Source: Scortum barcoo (taxonomy: Eukaryota; Chordata; Actinopteri; Centrarchiformes; Terapontidae). From it: DNA of 64,000 bases. Positions 12,698 through 26,394 of this stretch are shown in pieces; within the stretch, counting starts at the first letter, position 1, and every line of letters begins with the position of its first letter. The stretch lies in assembly GCA_023238725.1 (NCBI GenBank), contig CM041554.1, positions 19,144,050 to 19,208,049 on the forward strand, written 5' to 3'. Under the pieces are notes generated by a model. It saw only the letters and a list, made by a program, of their open reading frames with translations. It had not been told where the DNA came from and ran no database searches. The position numbers and the translations under genes are program-made.

Positions 12698-15429
12698 ACA
12701 CACAGAGATGGGTATAATTCATTACAAAATTATTTCTTCTTTATGATTCTTTATATTAAGTCATCTTCAAAGTACATTATCTTTCTTGTGATAGAAAAAA
12801 TTATTATTCATTCTTGCTCCTCATCATATTTTCTTACCAGTTAATGTCCAAATGGTTAAATGGGAACGTGAGCATTTCAACAGGGCTGACCAGAGGTTAT
12901 GTGCACCAGCAAGGAAGGAAATATTCACAGTATGCTGTGAGTGTTTTGGTAGTTTGAGGAATGGGGGTATTCTTTTTGAACATTAAGTAGTAAAGTTAGG
13001 GTCATCTTCTGCACTCAATGCTCCATCCGACCGAATGCCACTCTGCAATCAGTTCTCCTGCTCTGATTTGGTATGGTGGTCTGCATATCTTATTAAGCTA
13101 CTTGATGAACCGTGTGGATGGGTTACATTTACTGATTTTGCACTCTGCTTCGTTCGGCTAATCCCCCCAAAAAATATTTGACCATACTGCTGAACTTTAA
13201 ACTGTCATTTTAGCTTGTAAAGTAATGGTAAGAAACTGCTGCAGGTGAAAAGTTGATGAAGTTATATTACTGTATAATAGAAATATAAGGTCTGACTAAT
13301 GCTGGGCACATGAAAGCATTAATGAGTTGGGGAAGGTGTCTTTGTTGCAGCAGGGAGATATTATTCAGCTGGGAAAAAAAAGGTTTTTATATATAAGCAG
13401 CCAATTTTATTATGGCAACAGATAACAGATTATTCATGTTGTGTAGATTATTCACAAACCTATAAAAGAAAGTCTTTGACTGTCCTGTCATGTTTGTTTG
13501 ACACAGCTTTGAAGGGGACAAGAGCTTCCCAGCTTCCCAGTCTGATGAGTTGCTTTTTCGGATCCATCCAATGTTAACCTCCCATTAAGGAAATTTAACA
13601 ATACTGTAGATATAGTATGACCAGAAATGAGATGGGTTTGAGCGGCAATCTGTCGAGGCGGCCTCTGGTGTACAATTACGACGAGACCAAGTGGCCTCTG
13701 CTGCTTTGGCAGATAATAGAAGGTGACCTGATTAACCCGCAAATTGACATTAAGCATCAAGAGTCTGCCTTGGCATGCCACCTAATGTAATCTAGGGGTT
13801 AATTAAGCACTTAACACATGAAATTGAATGTAGAAGCCATGTAATATGACGCTGACTGGGAGAAGAGACAAATAGTTCCTCTCCAAGAAAAAAGCAGAGA
13901 CACTGATGGTTGCATCAAAATCGTGAAGTGAGATTGATAATCGAAGCGAATTGGGTATCTGACTCCAGGTGGACCCCGAAAGAAAAAATGTGTTTGATTT
14001 AAAACACAATTAAGCAGGGTTTTCAAGGCATCCCTTAGCCATTACTGAACAGATGAAGGTTTCTTTTCTGTTACTTTGGTGTGAGCAATAGTTGAAAATG
14101 ATGAAACTCTGGGGGCTTTGTCTGGCCTGGCATGACGGATGACTCTGCCGTGAAAATAGGGCATTGTCCCCCACTATCATTTATTATGAGTGTTGGCCAG
14201 GTTTGATGGAGGGAGCCAGGCAGTTGGGAGCGTAGATCATTCATCCAGAATGAGGGGCTGTGCCGGGTGGAGATCTGCTCTTTCGCCAACAGCACTGGAG
14301 CTCCTGCAAACATGGCCTGAGCGCTACTCAGACAGGGCAACATACACAGAGATGTTCATCTGGGCAGACTGTGAGGAAACAATGCTGGGATTTACCGTGG
14401 ACGAAAATAACTCTCCAATGAAATCAGCTATTGAATTCTAACTACAAAGAAAAGCCCACAAAGGGCTGCATATACATATATTGTATTTGGCGTTTCACTG
14501 TGGAAAAATGCATCTGCCAGTTTTGCATAATGTGACACCTCCACAAAAAAGGCAACCCAAAGCTGCAACCACAAACTGTTGATTTTTGAATAGGCGCTTG
14601 CGTGCAAACCTGTGAGCGAGAGCTTGGATTTATAGTTAGGTACACTGATCTGCCAAGGGGATGTGTTAGCTGACTGATTGAGTGAAATAGGGCAAGGTAC
14701 TCTGTCTCGGATGTCACTCGAGGGTACATTCTGCTAATGTATCCAGCTGTCTATCTCTTAACATATCTCAGAGGAAGAATGGTACTCGGTTAGAGCAATT
14801 GCCCCATACCCATCATCAATCAGGTTTTCCACAGCTTGCACTGGCCACATATTCACAAACATTAACAAATAATCTGTGTCTGCACTGTAAAGTTTCTTCG
14901 ACCACACGAGCAAATAAAATAGAAAACCAACCACAAGGTACTTTCATAGCTCACGCCAGCTTTGAGGTGCACAGCTAGGAAAATCTGTATCTATTTTTTT
15001 TTTTTTGAGATTCAGAAGCTATGCCATCTGCAGTGCACCTTAATATTTTATTAGGCTGCATGTTTAATGTGCAAATCTCGAAATCTGAGCGTTTCTGTCA
15101 GTAAAACAATAACCTAGCCATTTGTGATTACATGGAGCCACTCTGCTGCTGGAACAATGCTGAAACTTTTGAAAGCCTTTTCAGATAACCTGCTGAGGGA
15201 GCACAATCCACGGCAAGCCACAGCAACTTCAGAAGGCTCTTTGAATCTGGTTACAAACAAATAACTGGTAACGATGGATCGACAGAGCGAGGCAGCCAAT
15301 TAACTATAATTAACTCAATCAAAGCGCTGAAAATAGCTATAATGATAACTGTGTGAGTTCTGCAGATTTACATGAAAGTCTATGATTGTGCACATGTGAA
15401 TATGCACTGATATTTGTATGCATTTTTTA

Positions 15430-15434
<5 letters not shown>

Positions 15435-15463
<29 letters not shown>
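15435..15463 (+). repeat. (GT)n microsatellite
   Basis: An uninterrupted GT dinucleotide run of 29 nt, long enough to be polymorphic. Confidence 0.95.
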
Positions 15464-15466
<3 letters not shown>

Positions 15467-18226
15467 GGAGCGCACTCAGACCTTTTCTAATAAATCCCCT
15501 TTCATGCACGGACTATCTATTGCCTCTCATTTACATGCATCTCCCAGCCAGACGAGCTTGTTTACTTTAATTCAGCAATGGTGCAGTAAGCACTTTGTTA
15601 CTGGGTAGTGGTGATGGATAGCCATAGTGACGGACATTTATTAGCATGGCTTTTAGATAGGCCCATGAGTGCAGCTCTTGACAGAAATAATCCTTGTCAA
15701 TAGGAAACATGCTGCACTCTTCATGCCAACACCGCCGCTCCGCTCTCAAGCATATCCGCCGACCTCGAGGTCTGCATCGAGTAGTGACAGTTTGGCTCAC
15801 GCACATCTTCTCCAAGACGAAAACAAAAATGTTACTGGATCGTATCATTTCATTGATGAGGCTGTCGTCAGCAGAGAACAACACATTCATTATTTAACGC
15901 AGGCAGAAGTGAGATGGCATAAAGTTGTCAAAAAGACTACTATTTAGAAAAGCCTTTTAAAATCAGTTTCCAATCAAATTATATGGAGATTTCTTTCCAA
16001 AACACCCTGCTTTGGAAGACTTTGTTTTTACTGCCTTAATGCCCTTGCTATTCCAATGTGATTCCTCAATGATATATGATAACACAATGAAAATGTTAAA
16101 TGTGTTTCATATTCAGCCTATATAGTTATTTAATTGCCTTATGATGTAGCATAATACAGAAATGTTCAAAATATCAAATAATTAGTAACTTGCAAGTCTG
16201 TACTATTTAAATTAAACTGCTTCAGTTAATCTTTTCTTATCTATAGAATTATTCCCTCCATTTTTAACAACAATCACATTCTTTCATCTGCTGAGCTCTA
16301 TAGTATTGTGGCGATAACCCAGCACACAATCCATTAAGATTTTGTGAGAATAACAAATGCAGATAAGACCGTTTTCATTGTTGAATCATCTCAAAGTTTT
16401 GTTCTTATGCAAAAGGAATCTTCAGTTGATTTTTTAGTCTTTTTTGAAGAAATCAAGTGGGTGATATAGATATTAAACAGTGGCTATCGATTCAAAGCAA
16501 ACATTTAGATGATTCTATTCCACATGTGCCATGCATTAAAAAGTAAAAATAACGTTCTCTTGCACAATCTCGCTCAATGTTTCTTCAATTAAAAAGAGGG
16601 AAAGTGTCATGCAAGTGTTAAATATCTGTGAGAGGCGACTCTCATTGTCAGATAACAGCTTTATTTCATGCCTGGCCAGGAACGGCTCACTGATTAGATG
16701 TACTATGGGTCACACAATATGCATTTCATAGCTGTGAGCAATTGTGGATGAGGGACTGCATGTATCTGTTCATAAAAAAAAACATTTAGTGCTTAGCTGT
16801 CCAAGCAGCTCCCAGTGTTTCATATTACATTGATTTTCAACCGCTTCCTTAGCCGAAAAACATTAGAACATCTGATAGATTCAGAGCCTTACCTTTTATG
16901 TTTTTTAATAAAGAACATTGAAAATGCATGGCTAAATGAATCTGAAATTGGGTAAACATTTCTCCCAAGCAGCAACCTCCTCTTGAACCACCGGTGCCAC
17001 TCATGGACTAATTAGCCTTCTTCCAGGCCATCTTCAGGGTTTGGCGTACGAGAGCTCAGAGGAAAAGCAGCCAGAAACAGCCGGGCAAGACTGCCGCTGG
17101 GCATGTGGGGAGGCACACACTGAGAGCACATTGTTAAAAAGTAATTATCTTCTCATATAAACCCAAAGTATGAAAGTATGAGGAGATCCCAAATCAGGGA
17201 GCGTGCATAATGCAGGAAACACATACAAAATATACAACTTTATGCTAAAATCAGCCTAATATTATGGTCAATTTGCGACAAACTGAGTTGTTGTGCTAAC
17301 TTCATATGAAGCACAGGGACCAGGAGGAAGAAAATCCTGTGCAGCATTTAAGTTCAAAGTGCAATTAAAATTAATTTACCTTGGCAAAAAGTAATTTAGA
17401 CATTAGGTTGATAAATGAGTCCTGACTGATTAAGGTAATTAACTAGATATGTTAATTTTCAGTTATCTTTGGGTTGGTTTAAGGAATCAATGATTCCCCT
17501 GAGCGATGCTGCTGGCCGTGACTGCCAATCTGGATGTCCAGAGACCTTGTGTAACTCAAGGCGCTGCACCACCATTAGAATAGAAATGTACTACATTAAA
17601 TTACACCTACCTTAGCCTTTTGCAAACTGGAGTATTGGCCAAGGATTTCAACAGACTGCTAACAACACCATTAAAGAAGAAGGGTTATCCTTAGGGCCTC
17701 GTACACCAGATTATTAAGGTGCTTCTAAAACTGGGCTGTAACCATTTTTTTTTCCTTTCACATAATATTTTGAAGGGACCAATCAAACAATGCAGGATAA
17801 TGATCATCTCAGGTTGACAGGGCATCTCTTCACACATTGTGTATTCACTCCGAGACCTCATCCTTCAAATTAAGCTGTGTTTAAATGACTGAACCTGCAC
17901 GAGTAGTTTTAAATATTACTGAGAGGGATATTTCAGCTGATGATTGCAGATAAGTGCGATGCTGCAGTGATGTGTGCTCTATGTATTTTATCCAATAATA
18001 TTTGTTATTTTACAAGCTTTAACACGAGTATTTTAACTAGCTGGGAGAGAGGCTAATAGAGCACAGAGACAGTCCGCGGGGGAGCTTCAGGAGCGATGGG
18101 AGTCCATTATAAAGCCTCTGCAGAGCTCTAACAGGTTACACTGCCTGCCATATGTCAGGTGCTGGTGGATCAAATTTTTTGTCTGGATAATCTAATTATA
18201 AGATTTCTTCTGGTATAAGGGCCACG

Positions 18227-18273
18227 TACCATTGCCATGGTGTTGCTATGGATGCGGCACCATGGCAATGGTA
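18227..18273. promoter_or_regulatory. Perfect 16-bp inverted repeat with RFX X-box-like half-sites
   Basis: The left arm TACCATTGCCATGGTG (18227-18242) and right arm CACCATGGCAATGGTA (18258-18273) are exact reverse complements, separated by a 15-nt loop that contains GTTGCTATGG (with the last base of the left arm). GTTGCYATGG is the half-site of the RFX X-box consensus, and each arm contains TTGCCATGG, a near half-site. Three X-box-like half-sites are thus packed into 47 bp with dyad symmetry. RFX factors bind X-boxes as dimers in ciliary and neural genes. A regulatory element is the leading reading. A small structured RNA is possible, since the transcript would fold into a 16-bp stem, but the stem is short for a microRNA precursor. 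Confidence 0.5.
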
Positions 18274-19970
18274 TCCTCAGCTGCCACAGAGGCTTGAAAA
18301 GCACAAGTCCAGGAGCTGCACCGCATGACTGACATTTCAGCATGATGCACTAAAGCCATATGCTAAAGTCACAATGGCCGGCAGCCTAATTAAGAATCTA
18401 TGACACAAGGCCGGACACAGAGAGCCGCCGAAATCCCGAAATCCCGATCTATTGGATTTTTCATCTGCTGTGGATCAGGCACAACCCCATCATTTTGAAA
18501 CTCTATCCTTCCTGCCTGCTCCGAATGTTTGAGGACTGTGATTGATCGCATTTGATGGAGTGTGTGCTAAAAGCAACCCTGTGCGTGCATAACAACTTGG
18601 ACTCTTTGAGCGAGGAGCTCCAAGGACAGTTAACTTCACAATCACCGATGAAAGCAAGAAAAGAAATATAAACAATGCGCCACTCCTTTATCACTCTATA
18701 GATTTCTGTCTCTTCTGGTGTAATCCAATCCGCATGGATGTTCCCTGAACTCTTCTTTCATCTCACTCAGACATGCACTGGGAGACTTTTAAAGGGCAGA
18801 ATAAAGCACTGAAAGAATCAAACATGACTGGCTAGTAAAATAGGGAAACTGCTTTTAGATTTGTTTTAGTTTTTGATGCTTTGTTTTAATGCCTGCCAGC
18901 TGCTTGAATTAATAGCTCTCCACTTAGCTTTCGGCCACAATCTCAGTGTCCTCCTCAACCTCCACAAGACTTTGTCTCATCATGTGTGACATTTACTCAT
19001 CTGCTCAGAGGCAAAATAACAGGAAGGAAAACTGGTAGTTGTGTTAAATATGTTGTATGATGTGGGAGAGGGAGGAAGTTCAAGTAATTCTAGCCTGGGG
19101 TTTGTTTTGCAAGGAAAAGGAAAAGGAAGGTGTTCACAACAAGAAACACACACACACACACAGAAACACCAAAACATATCAGGCGTATTATATAAGAAAT
19201 GTACACAGAATACAGGATTTCTTTTTTCACTGCACTATTTTACCTGGCAAGCCACAGGAGGAAGAGCAAGTATCAATTTAATTTGATGCTTATCATAGTA
19301 CTGATGGATGTGGTGGTCGTGTGGCTTGGATCCTACTGATTTGACGACACCTGAAGTTGCTAAACGTCCTGATCCATATTCTTCACTTATGTTTTACAAT
19401 TTTCATGTATCTGTTATTTTTCATCATTTGTACACTGTGATTGTCTTGCCTGGTCTTTTCAGTGCACACAACATTTAACTGTGCTTAAGTTACCTTTGCA
19501 TGAATTTCAGCATGACTCGTCTGCAAATGCCACCTCGGGGTTGTTGTGAATGTCGCTTGGCGCGGTTTACAAAGGGTCTTGTTTTCCTTGACATCAAATG
19601 TGAAATTTATCCAAATGTCTGTTTTTCTCTTTCTACCAAACGTTGACATTTCTGTGCACCTTATGAGACCTGAAGCCAGTGCATGCCGCATTTCCAGGGT
19701 AGGTCAGTGCTATCCAACTGTGTGCACCCACATGAAGAGATTCGTTTTGCCTGGATCTCTTCCAAACACATCCCTCCTGACTGTGACATTTTGTCTCATT
19801 TTTATTCATTGACAAACATGTTAGTAGATGTTGTTATCATGAATTACATTTTTTTTTAAGCTATATGTTGTTAGTGTTTTTTTATTATGACAAAAATTGT
19901 TAGTCCATAACATGAACACTCGTCTAGTGGCACCAGAAATTCAAAGTTTTCTCAAAAATTCTTGTATGTA
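18274..19970. other. Non-coding stretch, no gene seen
   Basis: Short frames only. A short (CA)n tract lies near 19147-19161. The first 400 bp after the hairpin are compositionally balanced and could belong to the same regulatory block. Confidence 0.5.
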
Positions 19971-20145
19971 GTGCTTATTAGAAATTGTCTGCAGCGAACA
20001 TGGTAAATATTATACCTGCTAAAGATCAACATGTTTGCATTGCCCCATGAGCATGTTACCATGCTGACATTAGCATTTAAAGCAAAGCTGTGCCTAACAA
20101 TTACACCCTCACAGAGTGGCTCTTACGCCTGCAGACTCTTGTCTC
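19971..20145 (+). repeat. Copy of a dispersed teleost repeat (GCTAACATTAGCATTT type)
   Basis: Landmarks occur in the order I remember for a common fish repeat: GTGCTTATTAGAAATTGTC, then AACATGGTAAATATTATACC, TGAGCATGTTACCATGCTGA, CATTAGCATTTAAAGCAAAG and a final CTGTGCCTAACAATTACACC segment. It has no coding capacity. Class assignment and exact ends need a repeat-library search. Confidence 0.55.
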
Positions 20146-20300
20146 TCCGGGTGTGTTCAAACAGAATGCAAATCAAATTTTACAGTCGGCATGATTGAGT
20201 CTAAGGTCAACGGAAAGACGTGACCGGCAGGACGCGTTTCGACGCAAATTCACCAGGAACGACAAGTTCAAATTGTTTCAACTTGAGAGAAAATTTTATT
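20146..20300. repeat. Isolated CpG-containing patch, possible DNA-transposon remnant
   Basis: A cluster of CpG-bearing words (AAGACGTGACCGGCAGGACG, then TTTCGACGC) in otherwise CpG-poor DNA, followed by TTCAACTTGAGAGAAAATTT. It resembles non-autonomous DNA transposons of fish with CGACGC-rich ends. It adjoins the previous repeat, so this may be a nested insertion. Weak call. Confidence 0.25.
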
Positions 20301-22960
20301 CTCATCCCGGGGCTTTATGGATCTACTTCACAGATGCACAGAGACAAGAGGGGGAGAGACTGGAGGCAAATGACAGAAAGAGGTGGAATTTCTGGTGAGT
20401 TCTGAGATCAGTCAGAGGCCGAACACATTACACACTCACACGGACACACACTCTTACGGTCATCGCGTCCATTTATAGCCATTAATGGCAACGTTTGCTC
20501 AGTCGGCACACTGGCTCTTCAGTGGGAATAAACACAGTCTACACAAACAGTTCGGGAGTCAAATTTGCCGGAATGACATGAGGCAAAAATTAGCTATGCT
20601 CTCTGTCTGAACATACCTTTAGTCTTGCTTAAACAAATACTCATCCTGTAAAAAAAATGTCACAGCTTTATATTTGCCCCAACATTACCTTTCAGCCTGG
20701 CTGGTTTTTTGCTCCAATAACCAATAATAACATTACAAATAAAAAAAGGCAGATCCCATGGCACTTAAAAACTTTATTTTAACAAAATTGTAATTAACCT
20801 TTTTAACAGCAGGGGGAATGATACCTATGAGAAAAAGCCCACACTTCAAAAGACACTCAAACAATATAACCCTTCAAACAATCCTTTTCATGTGCTGTAA
20901 ATTAAAGTAGATGTAGTTAATTAATGATATAGATTATATTCCACCTCTGATAAATAATTTGCAGCAAGTTATACACACAGTTCTTCATCACTACTTCACA
21001 TCAGGCTTTGAAGCAGTGGCCCCACAGAGCTTGTTTTAATCTGATTAATCTTATTTGGTATTTGAAATGAACAGATCGATGCAGCTGCCCTCATTGAGAG
21101 ATACTGTATCTCGGCATGTTTCGAGAGCATCCTTATCTCACCGCGCCTCTCAGGCATGAAAACCTGCAGCAACAATCCAAGTTCAAATGTTAACATGTAC
21201 ACCTACACAGGTCTAAAACTTCTGCGCTCACAGTTCCTGAAAGGGAAGTGAAATTATCTCGGCGCCCAGGGTGCACAGGCAGACGGCGCAGGGGAACAAA
21301 TGCGCTGCTCTCCTGTGCTGCGAGCAGATAACCGAGCGAGGCCTACAGTGTCTGCAATACACAGCAGTGCGATAAGATTTCACTGTGATTACCTCCTATC
21401 AGTCACTGATGATCAGCTGTTTGGACTGTCCAAGCAGACAAAACACATATCATAATCATTCCTGAGCCCCCCTGCCTCCTCGCAGCATCTTGCATTTAGC
21501 AGAACAACTTTGCTGCTTTATGGCCGATGAAATTACTGCTGTTGCATCAGTTATGTTGACTTGCTTGGCTAGCAGAGACACTTGCGGGTTTATAATACGG
21601 CGCTTGTTCAGCTGAGTAGATTAATTTACACATGGATTCCTGCGACAAAATGCTGAATGGTGGGAAAAGATCAGATTTAATACAGCACCGGGTGGTTTCC
21701 TAGCAGTCGCAACTTTCTTCCGATCAATAGCAACGTAAAAGGGGGTATTCGAACACTAATCAAAGCAGGTACATTGTTGGACGTAAATGAAGGCACACAG
21801 ACACACACAGAGCCACAAATTCACATGTACAAGCACTGCATTTCTCGAAAGAATCTTATCCAGTGGCACATTATCATTTGACCCAATTGGAGTGTTTTTC
21901 TGACCTACTTATTGAGCTGATCCTCCAGGGTTTGGCCTTTTTGCACTTGTTAAGTGTGTACAATGGCATACTCCTTTGATGCGCAAATATTGATTGTACC
22001 AATACAAGACTCTCGGCTGACCTATAGCATATTGATTGGAAGAAGCTGTCCACATTCTGCCTCGTCCCCAAATTGATAAAAACTCATTTTGCAATGAGCT
22101 TGCAGGATGAAGCCGACACTCAGAGATGCATATGGAAAATAATCAGTGGAAACATTAAACGTTGACCAGAATGTTTAGACTGTTAATAGACTGTCATCTG
22201 TTATTTTCTCAGTGGTATCACTGCTACGGATGTGTTTTTCTCCCTCGGTTTGTAGGCTGCCGTTGCCATTCCTGACAGGGTTTACAGTGATATGCTAGAT
22301 TTAAACCCGCCTGTTCATCCAAAGGTCATTAGGTCGTTTCACATCAGCAGGTAATGGAGCTGACAGGGTTCATCTGAGCTGTGTTCCTACAGCCCGAGGG
22401 GCCCTGAGCGAGTCCACATCGTCTTTGCGACCAGCAACCAAAAACATCCTCACAGCTCGGTGGTTTGGCGATAAGTAGGACAACCGCTGGGTGAAATTCA
22501 ATTGTTTATGCACACAAGGAAGGGTGATGTGGGCGTGGACATGCTGTCTGGAGGGGCCAAAGTTCAACATGCGCATCAGATCTGCTACTGCTGTCTGCGG
22601 GGAAGTTAATGTGACAAAATGATCCAATTCAGAAGGCGAAACTATAGCAGAGGGGTACTTTTGACCTGTTAGAACAAGATGAAAAAAAGTAGGGGAAAAA
22701 ATGTGTGCAAACTGCTTTAAGAATTGATAAACTGTGTTATAATTTAAATATGAACCATCCTCAAAAAATCAGTTTCACTATTATCTTTAAAAATAAATAA
22801 AAAAAGATTTAAGCAGACTGCCTGCACTTTCAAGTGTGTGGGGCACAGTGGGGAGTGGGCATTCGGGGTTCAAATTAGAACCTGATGAGAGATTATAATG
22901 ATGCTGCTCCATGGTTCAGTCCACATCCAGAGGGGCCAAATATCCAATTAAAACAGTCTA
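20301..22960. other. Non-coding stretch, no gene seen
   Basis: No exon, RNA gene or repeat was recognised. It is compositionally similar to the 12-18 kb stretch, with many AATTA words and balanced GC in parts (for example 21240-21560). Confidence 0.5.
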
Positions 22961-23018
22961 TCACTCTCTCCCTCTATCTCTCTCTCTCTGCCTCCCTCTC
23001 TCTCACTCTCTCTCTTCC
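22961..23018 (+). repeat. (CT)n-rich polypyrimidine tract
   Basis: An imperfect CT repeat about 58 bp long (CTCTCTCCCTCTATCTCTCT and so on). The opposite strand is GA-rich and could bind GAGA-type factors or form triplex DNA. Confidence 0.85.
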
Positions 23019-26000
23019 GTTCAGTGAGGTAATTACTGCAAACTCTGCATGTAAATTCAATTCGAGATAATACCTTTGGAGAAACGGCTCACAACAACCC
23101 ACCAAATGTCATCTCTTCTCCGTAATTGTCATTTTACTAGATGTAATCCATCATACTGCGCGTTTGATATCACAAATACCACCTTTAACTTTACACTACA
23201 CCGTATGGCCAGTCGGTGACAGGGTGGCATTTAATCACAGGTAATTCCAATCTTTGTTGCGCTCCATTAACTCATCTCAAACAGCGATTGTAATTTGATG
23301 CTAATTGCCGCTGCATCCACCATTACCAAAAGGTGTGTATGTAATTCACGACATGAAAGGTTGTGGTATCAAACGAAGGCTGGATCTACGGCTGACAGGC
23401 GGGAAAGGGCAGTGGAGCTAAGCTGATTGGTAGTACAATAAGAGTGAGAGCTATACTTTATTTCCTGACCTTTTGCGGCTTGCTTTCACGCCCTCTCTCC
23501 TCTGTCAGTATCACTGATCAGCTGCGCAGCTGTGTATCGGCCACATCCCGCAGCCAGTCCAAATGATCTCAGCGCACAATCTGTCTCTATAATATTCCCA
23601 ACCCCACGCCCCGCCGTTTCATCTTCACACTAAGATAATGCATTGGATGTGGCAGAGCGGCCGAGCGGCGGACACTTCCTTTCATGAATATACTGTAGCT
23701 TCCACTGTATGTGCTGCAGCAGCAGAACAGTGTTTGTTAGTATTTTCCTGGCTTATGATCATGGGCAGGTGTGTCACAGTGCAGAACGTCCAAAGCTCCA
23801 ATATTCATCCAAATCAGACCGGTTAGGTCACCTCTCATATTGTCTTATTTGTGTGAATCTTGAATGAGTAATTGGTCTCAGCCTGTCTTTATGAGCCACA
23901 TTCACATGTTATTTGCCCTCACATTAATCACTCCACTCCTCTGACTCGCTCTGTCAAAACAGCATCTCCGTTTAATCGAATGACCTGAAATAACCATGCT
24001 CATTGGCGGGGTTAAGATCAGTTTAACCCCTGTTTTACACACTGTAATTACACCTGACATGGTTTTGTTTGATGATTAGTCTGCCGGACTCCACCAAAAT
24101 TTTAAATTAAATTGCAAAGCCTTCCGCTTTAATGTACTGCACCTAAAAGTTGGATGAAACTATCTCCAAGCAGATTTACTTCTGAGGTGGAGCGAAAAAA
24201 ACTGAGAAACCTAAAAAAGAGACCCGGTAGAACGGAAAGCTGAAAGTCTGTTTTTTTTCTTTTTCCATCTGCAAATGGCACAAAACCACCTGCTGAAAGT
24301 CAATTAACATAACCCTGACAGAGACCAACACAACACAGAGATACAAACAGCAAATTTAAATTTAGGGAACCTGCAGGCATTCAGATAAAGCTGGTGTCAG
24401 AAGCTGCACAATTTACCTGCAAATAGAAAAAGTATGGATAAAGGCACCTATGTGAGACTTTTTTTTTTTTACTTTAGGTAAGGGAGAAGCTGATCTTTAT
24501 TCCAAATAATTTCAAATCTGACTTCTAGTGAATAACTTCAGTAATACATTCCTCCAAAACTTTCTGGATGCATGACATTTTGTTTGGTGGGAAGAAAAGT
24601 ATTTAGTATTTATAAAATCACTCACCTTATAACAGCCTGTAAATGCACCAAATATCTGAAATGTGTTTGACGATCAAGGTCTTTTTTTCTGTCAGTTTCT
24701 TAACTTTGGAGCGATTCACTATCTCTCTAGGTAACACCTGTAATGGCTGCCATCACCAGGTCCATGCAGTGAAAGAGACGGGGCTCTTTGACTGTATCAC
24801 ACTTAAATGGCTAGCTGGACAGCAGAATAGGCCACCTTTCAAGTCTTGATTGCAGCCGTTCGGCCCTCACTGTGTTTTCATTGTGTGCACCCACTGTTAT
24901 AACACAAGAGTGAAGGTAATAGGGAGCCATTGTGTCCTTGGGAGGTCATTCAGCTTCAGTGGAAATGGATTTTAGTGTTTGCCACAGCTCTCATTTGAGT
25001 GTGGGCACCAATCTGGTTCATGTTAGGTCGTACAAATTAACAGAAATGTGTGATTTTATCTATCCTCCTCAACCAGGGAGTTGATATTTTGCCAGATAGA
25101 GAAACAGGTCAGTCCTGATTTATACTTTTGGCCTACCTCTGTTAAGGTATTAATTACCCTGATCTGTTCAGAGAGCTGCCTCTAGGACTTGCCAGATGAT
25201 CTAACCATGATGGCTAATTGACTTTTACGATGTTGAAGGGAAGGGAAAATGTAGCTATAGTCAAACATCAAATAACATTATCCTTTAGTGTAGTCAGCCA
25301 AATGTACTGTGTGTCTGTTTATTCTCTTTAAAAATGTGTGAATAAAGGATTTGGATTTAGAAACCCCCAAACCCTCGTGTCACAAAAACAAAAGATTTAA
25401 CACTCTCTAAACAAATTAAGATGTCCATTTGCAAGCTGTATGTTTGCAGTTTATAGGGAGAAAGCCAACAGGGTAGTGCATCTGGGCAGTGATGTTAATA
25501 TCCTCTGGCTGGTTTTCTGTTCATATAAAAAGGAGCAAAACTTTGTGGTCACTGTAAAACGACCCTTTTACTTAAATGAGGCACATTCTGGAAAGGTCAC
25601 AAAATCATAGAAGCATGGCCTTGCGGGGCTGAGTTTTCTTACAATATCCTCTTTGACAAGTGTTGCTGTCCCATGGGTAACACTTCATGGCATGATAATG
25701 TAACTAAGCAGATTTGCTGTGTGCTTGACTGTCCTGTCCAGCAGACTGTGTGAAAAGCCTGAATGTGACATGTGCTCCCTGTTGGGGCTGGGAGGGAAGG
25801 CTACGGATTCACCATGAATTTACGCCAGTGCGCATGATCAGTGTCAGGAGAAGAGCCGGGAACCTATAGCTGCTGCCGCCTCCTTGCAGCTTGTTGTTCT
25901 TCTCTGTTTTACTTGGTGCTGGTGATCATGAAGATGTTGTGGGCTGGGTTGTTAAGGCTGAGAATTACAGAAGTACAAACACGCACACAAGCAGACACGC

Positions 26001-26394
26001 ATCACACTTCAGGCTGAACCCTCAGACTGACTGAACCTGTTAAATCTGTAATGCTGCTTTAGTGTGAAATCCTTGAAACTCCTCTGCTGGTGTTTTTTGT
26101 ATCATCACTGGAAGTGAAGGTGAGGGTTTTCTCTGAACTCTTGCATTAATAAAGCTATTTCAAAATCTAAAACTGAAAAATACATTGTAAGATTCAACCG
26201 TTGTTTTCTTTAGTTTTGTAGATACAAGGCTTTTACCCAATGCTGAAGATAACTATCATTGCTGTGTATCACTGGGGTTCATTTAGATGCAACTAATTTC
26301 TGTTGTTTACATCTGCATGGCTGTGCTCTACATTTGTGTGTGTGAGGGCATTAAAGTCAGGAGTGACTGAAAACTAAGGCATGTATTTATATTG
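23019..26394. other. Non-coding stretch, no gene seen
   Basis: No coding exon is supported; the frames are short. The 23.05-23.65 kb part has the mixed composition of possible conserved non-coding DNA. The rest is AT-rich. Confidence 0.5.

Larger units (their letters stand above)
12155..18226. other. Non-coding stretch rich in enhancer-like sequence, no gene seen
   Basis: No exon with coding potential was found. It includes a T19 run (12679-12697) and a (GT)n tract (15435-15463). Much of 13.6-18.2 kb has balanced composition with many AATTAA/TAATTA-type words and few low-complexity tracts (for example 17340-17860). That is the texture often seen in conserved non-coding DNA around developmental genes. 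Conservation cannot be measured here. Confidence 0.4.

Noticed and set aside
22961..23018. CRISPR-like or satellite array
   Set aside because: It is a plain imperfect dinucleotide repeat without spacers. No spaced direct-repeat array occurs anywhere in the window.
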